Origin: CAYSRM01 sp964475205
GTDB lineage: Bacteria; Verrucomicrobiota; Kiritimatiellia; UBA8416; CAYSRM01
Assembly: GCA_964475205.1 (NCBI GenBank)
Contig: CAYYVQ010000061.1
Location: 1 to 17,441, forward strand
DNA length: 17,441 nt
Reading direction: 5' to 3'
Positions 7,492 through 15,783 of the stretch are shown here, piece after piece (the stretch's first letter is position 1; each line of letters opens with the position of its first letter). Under the pieces are notes generated by a model. That model did no database searches. It was not told where the DNA came from and was given only the letters and a program-made list of their open reading frames with translations. Position numbers and translations under genes: made by a program.

Positions 7492-8975
7492 AAATACCGC
7501 GCTTGTGGGAACCAAATCCGATCGTAGTTAAAGAACTGCGCCAGGCAGTACGAAGCCGTTTTGTGACGGGCGTACTGATGCTTTTTCTTTTTGTGGAAGT
7601 TGTCGGAGCGGGAATAGTATTGTGGAACAGCAGTCTTCGCGGAATGTTCAGCATATCCGCGCGTCTTGAAGCAGGTCGCAATATGTTCAGAACGCTTACC
7701 ACAATCCTTTCGGCCGCGACCTTGCTTTTTGTTCCCATATATACAGGCATAAGACTGGCGATGGAGCGTTCAAGAAGCAACATGGATCTTCTTTACATAA
7801 CAACTATTCGCCCAAATGCAGTTGTTCGAGGCAAGTTGTTTGCCGGTGGTGTTATTACTGTGCTCCTTTTTGCAGCCGCAATGCCGTTCATGTCTTTTAC
7901 CTATGTTCTGCGCGGGATCGATCTGCCGACAGTTTCTGTTGCGCTTGCGGCTGGGATGGTTCTGGTGCTTGCGTCAATACAGGCGGCCATCTTTCTCGCG
8001 TGCCTGCCTGTAAGTATTCCCTTCCGGCTTATTGTGGGGCTGGGGTTCCTGGGATGCCTGTTCTTCTTGCTCACAGGCTTCAATGGCGCAGTGTACGGAA
8101 TGATATCGTTCGGAGTCGGCAGCCAGATATGGTCCTGGGATTTCTGGGGACCGGCAACTATTGCCCTGGGAGTAATAGCGACAATTTTCGGGTTTTTGCA
8201 TTTTGCTTCCGTTGCTCTGATCAGCCCTGCTGCATCGAACAGATCGCTGCCAATGCGCCTTTATGTGACCATTGCCTGGATTTTATGGGGCACGGCTGCC
8301 ATATGGCTTTCGTTTCGTCTGGGTGATGAGTTCTTTCTTCCATGGTCGGTTTTAAGCGTAATGATTCTATCTCCAGTTCTGCTTGTGGCTGTCAGTGAAA
8401 ACGAAACGCTGAGCGCGAGGGTGAGAAACAGAATACCCCGTTCTCTCTGGGTGCGTCCTTTTGCTTTTCTTTTCTATAACGGGCCAGCCGCCGGAATTCT
8501 TTGGGTGGCGGTAATAACGGCCATCAGTATACTGACGGCAAATATAATTGGTTCGGCTTATTTCCCGGGTTCGCATATGCAGGAATATATGGAAAAAATG
8601 GGACAGGTGTCAGCGGGGGTGTTCCTGTATTTCTGGGCATATGCCCTAACTGCCCTGCTTCTCTGGCGCCTGTTTCTTAAGCGCTGGCTGAAACATTCCG
8701 CGATATGGGTGGTGGCATTGCTGCTGATGGCCGCCGTGGGTATTGTGCCGGTGTTGATCGCTCTGGCAGTAGAAGAGAATTTCGGGGATTTCAACAATCC
8801 GCCTTTCTGGTTCTACGCGGGGAACATTATCGGCCTGGCACAGGATGAGCTGCGCCCCAACTTATTTGTGATTGCATCTATCTGGGCCGGTTCAGTGACT
8901 CTGCTAAACGCGGGCTGGTTCTGGCGGCAGATAAGACTTTTCCGGCCGCCGTCAGATAGTAGAGAACAGGTGTGA
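7488..8975 (+). CDS. ABC-2-like permease, about 12 transmembrane helices
   Basis: This 495-residue polytopic protein starts at GTG 7488 (GTGA overlap with the ATPase) behind a strong GGGGGGAA. The N-terminus, N-P-I-V-V-K-E-L-R-Q-A-V-R-S-R, is the cytosolic amphipathic segment typical of ABC-2 permeases, and the first helix follows at about 26-46. Further hydrophobic segments are near 66-90, 118-140, 150-173, 178-200, 221-247, 257-276, 281-303, 332-355, 375-397, 402-426 and 459-479. Twelve helices in one chain suggest two fused six-helix halves, so a single gene could supply the full permease. It ends in TGATG, overlapping the DUF58 start. Substrate unknown; helix boundaries are estimated by eye. 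Confidence 0.85.
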   Translation: MKIPRLWEPNPIVVKELRQAVRSRFVTGVLMLFLFVEVVGAGIVLWNSSLRGMFSISARLEAGRNMFRTLTTILSAATLLFVPIYTGIRLAMERSRSNMDLLYITTIRPNAVVRGKLFAGGVITVLLFAAAMPFMSFTYVLRGIDLPTVSVALAAGMVLVLASIQAAIFLACLPVSIPFRLIVGLGFLGCLFFLLTGFNGAVYGMISFGVGSQIWSWDFWGPATIALGVIATIFGFLHFASVALISPAASNRSLPMRLYVTIAWILWGTAAIWLSFRLGDEFFLPWSVLSVMILSPVLLVAVSENETLSARVRNRIPRSLWVRPFAFLFYNGPAAGILWVAVITAISILTANIIGSAYFPGSHMQEYMEKMGQVSAGVFLYFWAYALTALLLWRLFLKRWLKHSAIWVVALLLMAAVGIVPVLIALAVEENFGDFNNPPFWFYAGNIIGLAQDELRPNLFVIASIWAGSVTLLNAGWFWRQIRLFRPPSDSREQV

Positions 8976-9847
8976 TGCAAGAAGCTTACAGACAATTTCT
9001 CCGGGCCGGTGAACAGGCAGGGATGCGCTACGTTCTCGACATTCCGCGTGAAGCAATGCGTGGGGCTACCGGGGTGCAGACAGGACACGGAGCGGGCAGT
9101 TCCCTGGACTTCAAGGATTACCGCGAGTATCAGCCGGGTGACGATTTGCGCCGGATTGACTGGTCGGCTTTCGGGCGGAGCGATCGGCTGATAATAAAGC
9201 TTTTCCGGGAAGAGGTTACGCCGCATGTGGATATTCTCCTGGACGGGTCCCGGTCAATGGCTTTGCCCGAAAGCCGTAAGTCCGAGGCCGCGCTGGGGCT
9301 TTCCGCTCTCTTTGCATCGGCTGCGTCCAATGCGAGGTGTTCGCACAGGGCGTGGATTGGCGGGGAGGGTTTCCGGGAGGTAGCCAATGGCTCCAGGGAG
9401 CCTTCACTATGGGGAGCGATCGACTTTGATGCAACACAGACTCCGGCCGAAGCCTATTACCGTATGTCGCCGCGAATGAAACGCTATGGAATACGCATAC
9501 TGATAAGCGATCTGATGTGGGAAGATGAACCTATGAATCTGTTGCGTCCTTTGTGCGACGGCGCGGCTGCGGTCTTTGTTGTGCAGTTGCTTGCTCTGCC
9601 TGACCGCGAAATAACGGAGCATGGAAACGCGCGGTTGGAGGACATTGAGAGCGATGGTGCGCTTGATGTTTTCCTTGATCCCATTGCGCAGCGGCGATAC
9701 GGCGAGGCGCTTTCGCGGCATCAGCAGCAGTGGCGCCGGGCCTGCCGCAGGGCCGGGGCTGCGATGGTTACTCTGAACGCGGAAGATCTGCTGGACGGCT
9801 GGCAGCCTGAAGCGCTGCAGCGGGCGCGGTTTCTGGTGGCGGCATGA
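8975..9847 (+). CDS. DUF58 protein (soluble, vWA-like)
   Basis: This 290-residue protein carries the DUF58 signature D-F-K-D-Y-R-E-Y-Q-P-G-D-D (45-57), continuing R-R-I-D-W-S-A-F (59-66). A vWA-like strand then ends in D-G-S-R-S-M (90-95), giving the D-x-S-x-S part of a metal-ion site. No transmembrane helix is present, so the protein should be cytosolic. DUF58 genes are characteristically adjacent to moxR and the pair is thought to act together. I use the ATG at 8975, which overlaps the permease stop by one base (TGATG); a GTG at 8972 adds one residue. The stop overlaps the next ATG by four bases. The exact biochemical role of DUF58 is not established. Confidence 0.92.
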   Translation: MQEAYRQFLRAGEQAGMRYVLDIPREAMRGATGVQTGHGAGSSLDFKDYREYQPGDDLRRIDWSAFGRSDRLIIKLFREEVTPHVDILLDGSRSMALPESRKSEAALGLSALFASAASNARCSHRAWIGGEGFREVANGSREPSLWGAIDFDATQTPAEAYYRMSPRMKRYGIRILISDLMWEDEPMNLLRPLCDGAAAVFVVQLLALPDREITEHGNARLEDIESDGALDVFLDPIAQRRYGEALSRHQQQWRRACRRAGAAMVTLNAEDLLDGWQPEALQRARFLVAA

Positions 9848-11592
9848 CACCCTTTTTCCTGCATCCTCTTGCGTTCCTGGCGTTGCTGAGCCTGCCGGCG
9901 TTAGCTGCGATCTATCTGCTGCATTCGCGTTTCCGCTCGCGTAAGGTCTCAGGACTTTTTCTGTGGCGGGGCCTCGCGCGTCCCCGCGAAGGAGGATCTG
10001 TCCTGAGGCGTCTTCCGTTTCCGCCGGTAATACTGCTGGAATTCCTTATTCTTCTGCTGCTGGTTGCAGCCGCGCTGGATCTGCAATTGCCGCGGCCGGG
10101 CGTTGGCAGGCGTCTTTATGTGGTTCTTGATAATTCAGCCTCGATGCGCGCAGGAGATAATTTTGAAACGCCGCGTGAGAGGGGCGAGAAAATCGTGCTC
10201 GACGAGATTGCCCGGCGCAAGGCCGGATGCAGATTTATTCTGGCTGGCGCAGAGCCTTCGACTTCCGGGACAACAGTATCAGACCCGGCCGCCGCGAGGC
10301 AGATTTTGAAAAACTGGGATTGCCTGGCCCCGGCATCCGGTCTTGAGAGGGCTGCAGCATTGGCGCTGGAACTTGCCGGCGAAGATGGCGATGTGATGGT
10401 GGTGACCGATAAGCCTCCGGGCGAAGGCCATGCCGGGAAGGGCGTTCGCTGGATCGCATGCGGGCAGGCACATGCCAACACTGCGCTTGTAAGCGCCGGG
10501 CGAACCATGGAAGATCGCGGAGACCGTTGCCTGGTTGAAGTCATTCATTTCGGACCTGAAGCCGTGGATGTCGAACTTGCCATAGACATACAAGGTTTAC
10601 AGCCCCGGAGCAGAAAGCTGAGCCTTCAACCGGGCTTGTCGCAGCATGTCCGCCTGAATCTGCCGCCGAAGGCCGGAACTGTTGAACTGTCGCTTCCCGA
10701 TGACACTCTTGACATCGATAACGCGGTTTTCTTGTTGCCGGAAGAGCCGCGGGAAGTGGCTGCGCGGATCTCGATTGATGACAAACGGCTGCTTAAACGG
10801 GTAAAGAAAGCGGCGGACAGCACCGGCATGCGAATGCTGCGGGGACGATGCGACGTGCTTTTCACAGACAGTGATTCGGCTTTGCGTCAGGACTGCTGGG
10901 TTGTGAAATTCCGAAAAGGTTCAAAATCCGCGGCTTTGACCGGTCCGTTTTATGTGAACCAGACTCACCCGCTGGCGAAAGGACTTGACCTGCAGGGACT
11001 CATATGGGGCGTTGGCGATACCAACGCTCTGCCGGGAGAGCCGGTCATACTTGCAGGCAACATGGCGCTGGTATCTGTGAGCGAGGAGCGGGAAGGGAAC
11101 CGTACTGTTACAATCCGGCTTCGCGACGAACTGTCGAATCTTACGGAGACGCCTGCATGGCCCGCTTTGTTCTGGAACATTTTTTCATGGAGGGCCTCGA
11201 TGCTGCCCGGTCTGTCCCATATAAATGTCCGGTGCGGCATGTATGCGGAACTTTCCGCTCCGGACGCTGTGAAGGAAGCTGTTGTTACCGGGCCCGGCGG
11301 CAGCGAATTCAGTCTGCCTGTCAACGACCGCAAATGCCTTATCCCTGCCGTCCGCCCCGGGCTTTACCGTGTTGACTACGGCGACAGAAAATCGCAGTTC
11401 AGTGCGGCATTTCTTTCGGCCGACGAATCGGACCTGGGGAATTGTGTCTCTGGAGAATGGGGCACGTGGCGCACCGCCGAGGTGCTGGATCAGAATTATG
11501 TTTCCGCAGGATGGCTTTTTGCGCTCGTGGCTCTAGGCGCCGGAATTATCCATCTATGGGTTCTTACAAAGAAGAGAGGGAGTCAACCATGA
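9844..11592 (+). CDS. BatA-like membrane protein with vWA domain
   Basis: The 582-residue product follows the BatA plan. Helices at about 9-26 and 61-80 flank an arginine-rich loop (27-57), then comes a vWA-like domain with D-N-S-A-S-M (96-101), a long beta-rich region, and a last helix at about 553-573 before a short K-K-R tail. The basic loop and tail argue that these are cytosolic and that the vWA domain is periplasmic. The metal site looks incomplete: D96/S98/S100 and a D189 are present, but the usual threonine is replaced near S165. A motif H-P-L-A-K-G-L-D-L-Q-G (377-387) recurs, as I recall, in such proteins from PVC bacteria. ATGA overlaps join it to both neighbours. It is a likely MoxR partner; the precise role is unknown. 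Confidence 0.85.
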   Translation: MTPFFLHPLAFLALLSLPALAAIYLLHSRFRSRKVSGLFLWRGLARPREGGSVLRRLPFPPVILLEFLILLLLVAAALDLQLPRPGVGRRLYVVLDNSASMRAGDNFETPRERGEKIVLDEIARRKAGCRFILAGAEPSTSGTTVSDPAAARQILKNWDCLAPASGLERAAALALELAGEDGDVMVVTDKPPGEGHAGKGVRWIACGQAHANTALVSAGRTMEDRGDRCLVEVIHFGPEAVDVELAIDIQGLQPRSRKLSLQPGLSQHVRLNLPPKAGTVELSLPDDTLDIDNAVFLLPEEPREVAARISIDDKRLLKRVKKAADSTGMRMLRGRCDVLFTDSDSALRQDCWVVKFRKGSKSAALTGPFYVNQTHPLAKGLDLQGLIWGVGDTNALPGEPVILAGNMALVSVSEEREGNRTVTIRLRDELSNLTETPAWPALFWNIFSWRASMLPGLSHINVRCGMYAELSAPDAVKEAVVTGPGGSEFSLPVNDRKCLIPAVRPGLYRVDYGDRKSQFSAAFLSADESDLGNCVSGEWGTWRTAEVLDQNYVSAGWLFALVALGAGIIHLWVLTKKRGSQP

Positions 11593-14375
11593 TTCTGGCT
11601 CAACCCGCATGGCTGTTGCTGCTTTTCCCTGTAGGGCTGCTATGGTTTCGCAGGCGTTATCCTTCGCCTTCGTTAAATGTGCTGAGGGCGGCATTCTTCC
11701 TGCTTATCATATTTGGCCTTGCCCGCCCTATGCTTCGCCTGCCTGACCGTTCGGGAATGGTTGTGGTGGTGGCCGACCGCAGCCGTTCCATGCCGCCTGA
11801 CAGCGGCCCGGGTCAGAAAGAGGCTATTGACATGATACAGGCGGCAATGGATGACGATGACCTGCTTGGTGTAGTATGTTTCGGGCAGCGTGTCGCTGTG
11901 GAGCAGCCTCCGCAACGCGGAAAGTTTGCCGGATTTGTAAGCGAAGTAGGGCCGCACCAGTCGGATCTGGGCGCAGCCATTCAGCGTGCGCTCAGCCTTA
12001 TTCCGAATGATGGGGCCGGGCGAATTGTTGTTTTTTCCGATGGCCGGTGGACCGGTGTGGACCCTGCCGGTGTGGCGGCGGCCGCGGCTTCGCGGGATAT
12101 TGCAATCGATTACAGGCTGCAGGAAAGGCTGCCTGTCGGGGACGTTGCTATCCGCCGGCTGGATGTTCCGGATACTGTCATGCCCGGAGAGGCTTTTATG
12201 CTTACAGCCTGGATAGACTCGCCGGTAAGCTGCCGCACGGAATACCGTCTGATGCAGGATAGCAGAATTGTTGCGCACGGACAGAGTCGTCTGAACGCCG
12301 GACTTAACCGCCTCATCTTCCGCGACCGTGCGGGCAGGTCGGGAAATCGAGCATATCGCCTTATTTTGAACGCCGCCGATGAGGATTCCATCCCCGAGAA
12401 CAACAGAGCAAAGGCGCTGGTTGGCATTGACGGACCGCGGCCGATATTGTGTGTTTCGCCTGAAGGCTCAGGGCTTCCGGCGCTGCTCGGGGAGGGCGGA
12501 GTGAATATTGAGCCCAGACGTGCGGAGGATTGCCGCTGGCGCCTTGAAGATATGGCGGATTACTCCGCTGTGCTGATAGAGAATGTCGGGGCCAATGAAA
12601 TCGGTACAGAAGGGATGGAAAACCTCGCCGCGTGGATTACCGAGTCCGGCGGCGGCCTGATGATGACCGGCGGGCGCAGGGGTTACGGTCCGGGGGGCTA
12701 TTTCAGATCACCTCTGGATCCGCTTCTGCCTGTTTCCATGGAACTGCGGAAGGAGCACCGCAAGTTCTCCATGGCAATTGTAGTTGCGATGGATCGTTCA
12801 GGCAGTATGAGTATGTCTGCAGGGGGTGGGCGCACGAAAATGGATCTGGCAAATGCCGGCGCGGTTCAGGTTCTGGATCTTCTGAGCGAAAACGACAGTT
12901 TCGGTGTAATAGCTGTAGATTCGACAGCTCATCCTGTTGTGAAGCTCAAGCCCGTGCAGGAGGCGCAGGCTCACAGGGGCGAAGTGCTCAGCATTGAATC
13001 GATGGGCGGCGGAATTTTTGTTTACGAGGCGTTGAAGGCGTCTGCCCGGATGCTGCTGGATTGTCAGGCCGGCACGCGGCATATTATTCTGTTTGCCGAT
13101 GCTGCCGATTCTGAAAAGCCTGGAGACTACATAGCGCTTCTTGAAAAATGCTCTAACGCAGGGATCACTGTCAGTGTCGTAGGTCTTGGGACACCCGGCG
13201 ACCCGGACGCGCATTTATTGCGCGATATCGCATCGCGCGGGAAGGGGCAGTGTTTCTTTACGCAGGACCCCAACGAGGTTCCGCGACTTTTCGCCCAGGA
13301 TACTTTTGCGGTGGCAAGGAGCAGCCTGGTGGAGGAACAGACTCCTGTTATATTAACTCCCCTGTACGCCACCCTGACCGGCTCTCGTCTCGGCGATATG
13401 CCCGATGTCGGCGGGTATAACCTTTGCTACATTCGGCCCGACGCGGATCTGGCAGGAGTGACCAGGGACGAATACAAGGCCCCTCTGGTGGCCGCATGGC
13501 ATGCGGGTAGCGGGCGGGCGCTATGCTATACCGGGCAGGCTGACGGTAAGTTCACCGGTCCTGTGGCCAAATGGAAGCGTTTCGGTGATTTTCTGACCTC
13601 TCTTGTTCGATGGACTGCGGGCCATGACCGCGATCTGCCCGGCGAAATGATGCTTGTGCAAAGTCTTCGAGGCGGAGTGTGCCGCGTCGAACTGCATCTT
13701 GATCCCGAACGAATCAAGGACAGTTTTGTTGGTACTCCTTTGTTGAAGGCGCTTCGTGAAAGGAACAGCGGGCCGCCGGTCTCGGAAAGTGTCAGAATGC
13801 AGTGGGGCTCAGCCGACCGCATGGTCGGCGAGTTCAGACTTAACGGGCCTCAAACGGCGTTGCCGACAGTTGATATCCCGGGCATGGAGCCGGTTATGCT
13901 CAAGCCTGTCTGTCTCCCTTATTCTCCTGAGTTTCAGCCGGTGCAGTCAGGGGTCGGGCGGGATACCATGCAGAGTCTTGCGCGCGTGACCGGCGGCAGA
14001 GCAAGGCTTAACCTGGCTGACGTATGGCATGATCTTCCGCGGACACAGCGGTTGGCCGATGTAGGGCGCTGGTTTTATCTGGCCGCCGTTTGTGTGCTCC
14101 TGGCGGAGGTTTTCGAGCGGCGCACCGGACGCATGAAGCTCAGACGCATCAGAATGCCACTACTGGCGGGATTGATGCGGCATGTGCAAATGCCGCATAG
14201 ACGCCGAAAACCCGATTCGAAATCCGCGCAATCTATGGATTCGCAGGAAGAGCTGCCGGAACAGGAAGATCAGGGCCGCGTTAGTGAACAGGAGAAGGAA
14301 GAGTCCTCCCACTCCACTCTTGATGCCATGAAAAAAGCGCGCAAAGCTTCTGAGCGCCGGAACAGACGCAGGTAG
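11589..14375 (+). CDS. Large membrane protein with two vWA domains around a GATase1-like domain
   Basis: This 928-residue protein has two N-terminal helices (about 3-20 and 31-47) around an R-R-R loop. The first vWA domain (about 57-180) has D63/S65/S67, S125 and D151. A GATase1-like segment (about 284-382) has A-A-W-I-T-E-S-G-G-G-L-M-M-T-G-G at 347-362, and the second vWA domain (about 394-575) has D402/S404/S406. A further region (625-680) resembles the end of GATase-like folds. One helix at about 828-842 precedes a charged 86-residue cytosolic tail. The ATG at 11589 overlaps the upstream stop as ATGA behind GAGGGAG; the open frame extends upstream to 11442, but that part lies inside the previous gene and matches nothing. 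It is probably a MoxR-dependent periplasmic scaffold; its ligand is unknown. Confidence 0.87.
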   Translation: MILAQPAWLLLLFPVGLLWFRRRYPSPSLNVLRAAFFLLIIFGLARPMLRLPDRSGMVVVVADRSRSMPPDSGPGQKEAIDMIQAAMDDDDLLGVVCFGQRVAVEQPPQRGKFAGFVSEVGPHQSDLGAAIQRALSLIPNDGAGRIVVFSDGRWTGVDPAGVAAAAASRDIAIDYRLQERLPVGDVAIRRLDVPDTVMPGEAFMLTAWIDSPVSCRTEYRLMQDSRIVAHGQSRLNAGLNRLIFRDRAGRSGNRAYRLILNAADEDSIPENNRAKALVGIDGPRPILCVSPEGSGLPALLGEGGVNIEPRRAEDCRWRLEDMADYSAVLIENVGANEIGTEGMENLAAWITESGGGLMMTGGRRGYGPGGYFRSPLDPLLPVSMELRKEHRKFSMAIVVAMDRSGSMSMSAGGGRTKMDLANAGAVQVLDLLSENDSFGVIAVDSTAHPVVKLKPVQEAQAHRGEVLSIESMGGGIFVYEALKASARMLLDCQAGTRHIILFADAADSEKPGDYIALLEKCSNAGITVSVVGLGTPGDPDAHLLRDIASRGKGQCFFTQDPNEVPRLFAQDTFAVARSSLVEEQTPVILTPLYATLTGSRLGDMPDVGGYNLCYIRPDADLAGVTRDEYKAPLVAAWHAGSGRALCYTGQADGKFTGPVAKWKRFGDFLTSLVRWTAGHDRDLPGEMMLVQSLRGGVCRVELHLDPERIKDSFVGTPLLKALRERNSGPPVSESVRMQWGSADRMVGEFRLNGPQTALPTVDIPGMEPVMLKPVCLPYSPEFQPVQSGVGRDTMQSLARVTGGRARLNLADVWHDLPRTQRLADVGRWFYLAAVCVLLAEVFERRTGRMKLRRIRMPLLAGLMRHVQMPHRRRKPDSKSAQSMDSQEELPEQEDQGRVSEQEKEESSHSTLDAMKKARKASERRNRRR

Positions 14376-14380
14376 ATATT

Positions 14381-15616
14381 GTGAAAAAGATTTTTAAAAG
14401 AACGGTAATTGTTTTGTTTTGTCTGACCGGTCTGCTCTTTTCGCTGGTAGTTCTTCAGCGCCCGTGGATTGAGCCAGTTGAGCGAAAGGTGCGCCTTAAA
14501 CCGTCACGGCCGATTTTACCTTATGCCGATGTTGAGCCCGGCAGCGCATATGACCTGCTCCAGCAGGCATGTGACTTTACTCCCCCTGCCGGAGATCTGT
14601 CCTATAACTGCATGCGGCAGCTCAGCGCCAACAAATGGTCTGATACAACTTTTTCCAACCTTGTTGACGTCCTGGAAGCATCCCGTACGAACCTGATCCT
14701 GGTTCGCAAAGCTGTAGAAGCTCCTCATCCCCAGATACCGACGCTTACGAATTTCAACCATAGGCTTCCGCTGGTTCAAGGAACACGGGACCTGGCGCGG
14801 CTTCTGACGATTTCGGCATGCCGAAAGTCTTTCCATGAGGATTATGAAGAGGCATATAAAGATCTTCTTACCGGCATTAGAGCCGGAAAAATCCTGACAA
14901 GAGGGGGCGCTTTAATCCATCATCTTATAGCCTTTGCAAATGCGGATATAGGGTGTTACTGGATGACTCTATTATCCGATCGGCATTTGATCCCCGCTCC
15001 TGTTCTCACGTGTTCTGCGCGGGCTTTGATGGAAGTAGACAAGAGAACTGAACCCTTTGTTGAAGCCTTTCGTCACGAGTGGCTGTTTGCCGAACAAGCT
15101 TTTGACGATATGATGGAACCAGCCAACGGCATGTATGCATCTTTTGGCCACGCGGAACTCCCCGTCAGAATTGCTGTAATGCTTGGGCCGCTGCTGGGTT
15201 CTGACAGCGAGACGACGAGACGCAATTTAAGGCTATACTACAAACATCTGTGTCAGCATGTTTCCGAACCTGTAAATCTGTCTGCATTGAAGGGTTTGAT
15301 GCGTGAATACCGTTCGACTGACAGCTGGGAAATTTTTCTCTATCGCGACCCGGTGGGTCTGATTCTTGCACAAACTTTAGGTGGAGCATGGGATAGAGCC
15401 GCCGAGAAATACCTTGAGCACCGCAAACAACTCAGGACTACTGCCGCGTATCTTGCGGCTCAGGCTTATTGTCAGGAAAAGGGGAGCATGCCCGAATCGC
15501 TTGATCAGCTTGTTCCGGACTACCTTGATTCGGTTCCTGTGGATCCGTACACCCGGAAACCGATGCAGTATACAAATGTGATGGCGACAGTAAGCGCAAC
15601 TCTGTCCAGTAAGTGA
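14381..15616 (+). CDS. Membrane-anchored hypothetical protein with pseudopilin-like C-terminus
   Basis: This 411-residue protein starts at GTG 14381, five bases after the previous stop, and is the last gene of the operon. It has a basic start and one hydrophobic helix at about 8-25, so it is anchored with most of the chain outside. The middle (about 45-350) is mainly helical and unrecognised. Near the end, S-M-P-E-S-L-D-Q-L-V-P (369-379) followed by a proline/aspartate turn (S-V-P-V-D-P-Y, 384-390) matches the ending of GspG-like pseudopilins and of many PVC proteins, but there is no prepilin N-terminus. Only 21 residues follow that turn, whereas related proteins as I recall carry a longer Y-S-x-G ending, so the tail may be shortened. 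Function unknown. Confidence 0.78.
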   Translation: MKKIFKRTVIVLFCLTGLLFSLVVLQRPWIEPVERKVRLKPSRPILPYADVEPGSAYDLLQQACDFTPPAGDLSYNCMRQLSANKWSDTTFSNLVDVLEASRTNLILVRKAVEAPHPQIPTLTNFNHRLPLVQGTRDLARLLTISACRKSFHEDYEEAYKDLLTGIRAGKILTRGGALIHHLIAFANADIGCYWMTLLSDRHLIPAPVLTCSARALMEVDKRTEPFVEAFRHEWLFAEQAFDDMMEPANGMYASFGHAELPVRIAVMLGPLLGSDSETTRRNLRLYYKHLCQHVSEPVNLSALKGLMREYRSTDSWEIFLYRDPVGLILAQTLGGAWDRAAEKYLEHRKQLRTTAAYLAAQAYCQEKGSMPESLDQLVPDYLDSVPVDPYTRKPMQYTNVMATVSATLSSK

Positions 15617-15641
15617 TGAACTGTTTCATTTGTTGTTTTTT
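15615..15641 (+). terminator. Possible weak terminator at the end of the MoxR operon
   Basis: ATGAA (15616-15620) pairs with TTCAT (15625-15629) around CTGT, with a flanking G-T pair, followed by a T-rich run to about 15641. The stem is only five base pairs, A/T-rich, and overlaps the stop codon. Termination here is plausible because a promoter follows, but the structure is poor. Confidence 0.25.
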
Positions 15642-15683
15642 GACTGACTGCGCACCATTATCACTTCCGGGGGCTCATTTACT

Positions 15684-15710
15684 TTGTCAATTCACCCCCT
15701 TGGATATAAT
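15684..15710 (+). promoter_or_regulatory. Sigma-70-type promoter for the repeat protein and thioredoxin
   Basis: TTGTCA (15684-15689) and a perfect TATAAT (15705-15710) are separated by 15 bases; TTTGTC one base earlier gives 16. GGGGG (15669-15673) and CCCCC (15695-15699) form an inverted pair around the -35, which could be an operator or chance. Transcription would start near the run of seven A at 15714-15720, leaving a leader of about 65 bases. Confidence 0.65.
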
Positions 15711-15725
15711 GATAAAAAAATCGGA

Positions 15726-15746
15726 TGCCATGTTGACTTCATGGCA
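15726..15746 (+). promoter_or_regulatory. 5'UTR hairpin upstream of the repeat protein
   Basis: TGCCATG (15726-15732) and CATGGCA (15740-15746) form a perfect seven-base-pair stem with a seven-base loop. It falls in the predicted leader, between the promoter and the Shine-Dalgarno sequence, and has no T run after it. It may stabilise the mRNA 5' end or, as DNA, be a dyad for a regulator. Confidence 0.45.
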
Positions 15747-15769
15747 GTGAAAGATTATATTTTAAATTT

Positions 15770-15778
15770 GGAGGTGAT
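15770..15778 (+). promoter_or_regulatory. Near-consensus Shine-Dalgarno that decides the start at 15784
   Basis: GGAGGTGAT here matches the 16S anti-Shine-Dalgarno almost completely. Its core lies nine bases from the ATG at 15784. The in-frame TTG at 15778 would be too close, so the ATG is the start. This is the strongest ribosome-binding site in the window and predicts high expression. Confidence 0.8.
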
Positions 15779-15783
15779 TGATA

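Noticed and set aside
6739..7515. 258-codon minus-strand open frame antisense to the ABC ATPase
   Set aside because: The ABC signature and Walker motifs are on the plus strand; the antisense protein matches nothing I recognise.
11442..11588. 49-residue N-terminal extension of the double-vWA protein
   Set aside because: It lies inside the preceding gene, lacks membrane-protein character, and the ATG at 11589 has a good ribosome-binding site and the operon's usual ATGA overlap.
15669..15699. GGGGG...CCCCC inverted pair taken as a terminator for the upstream operon
   Set aside because: Five-base stem with a 21-base loop and no T run after it; at most an operator around the -35.
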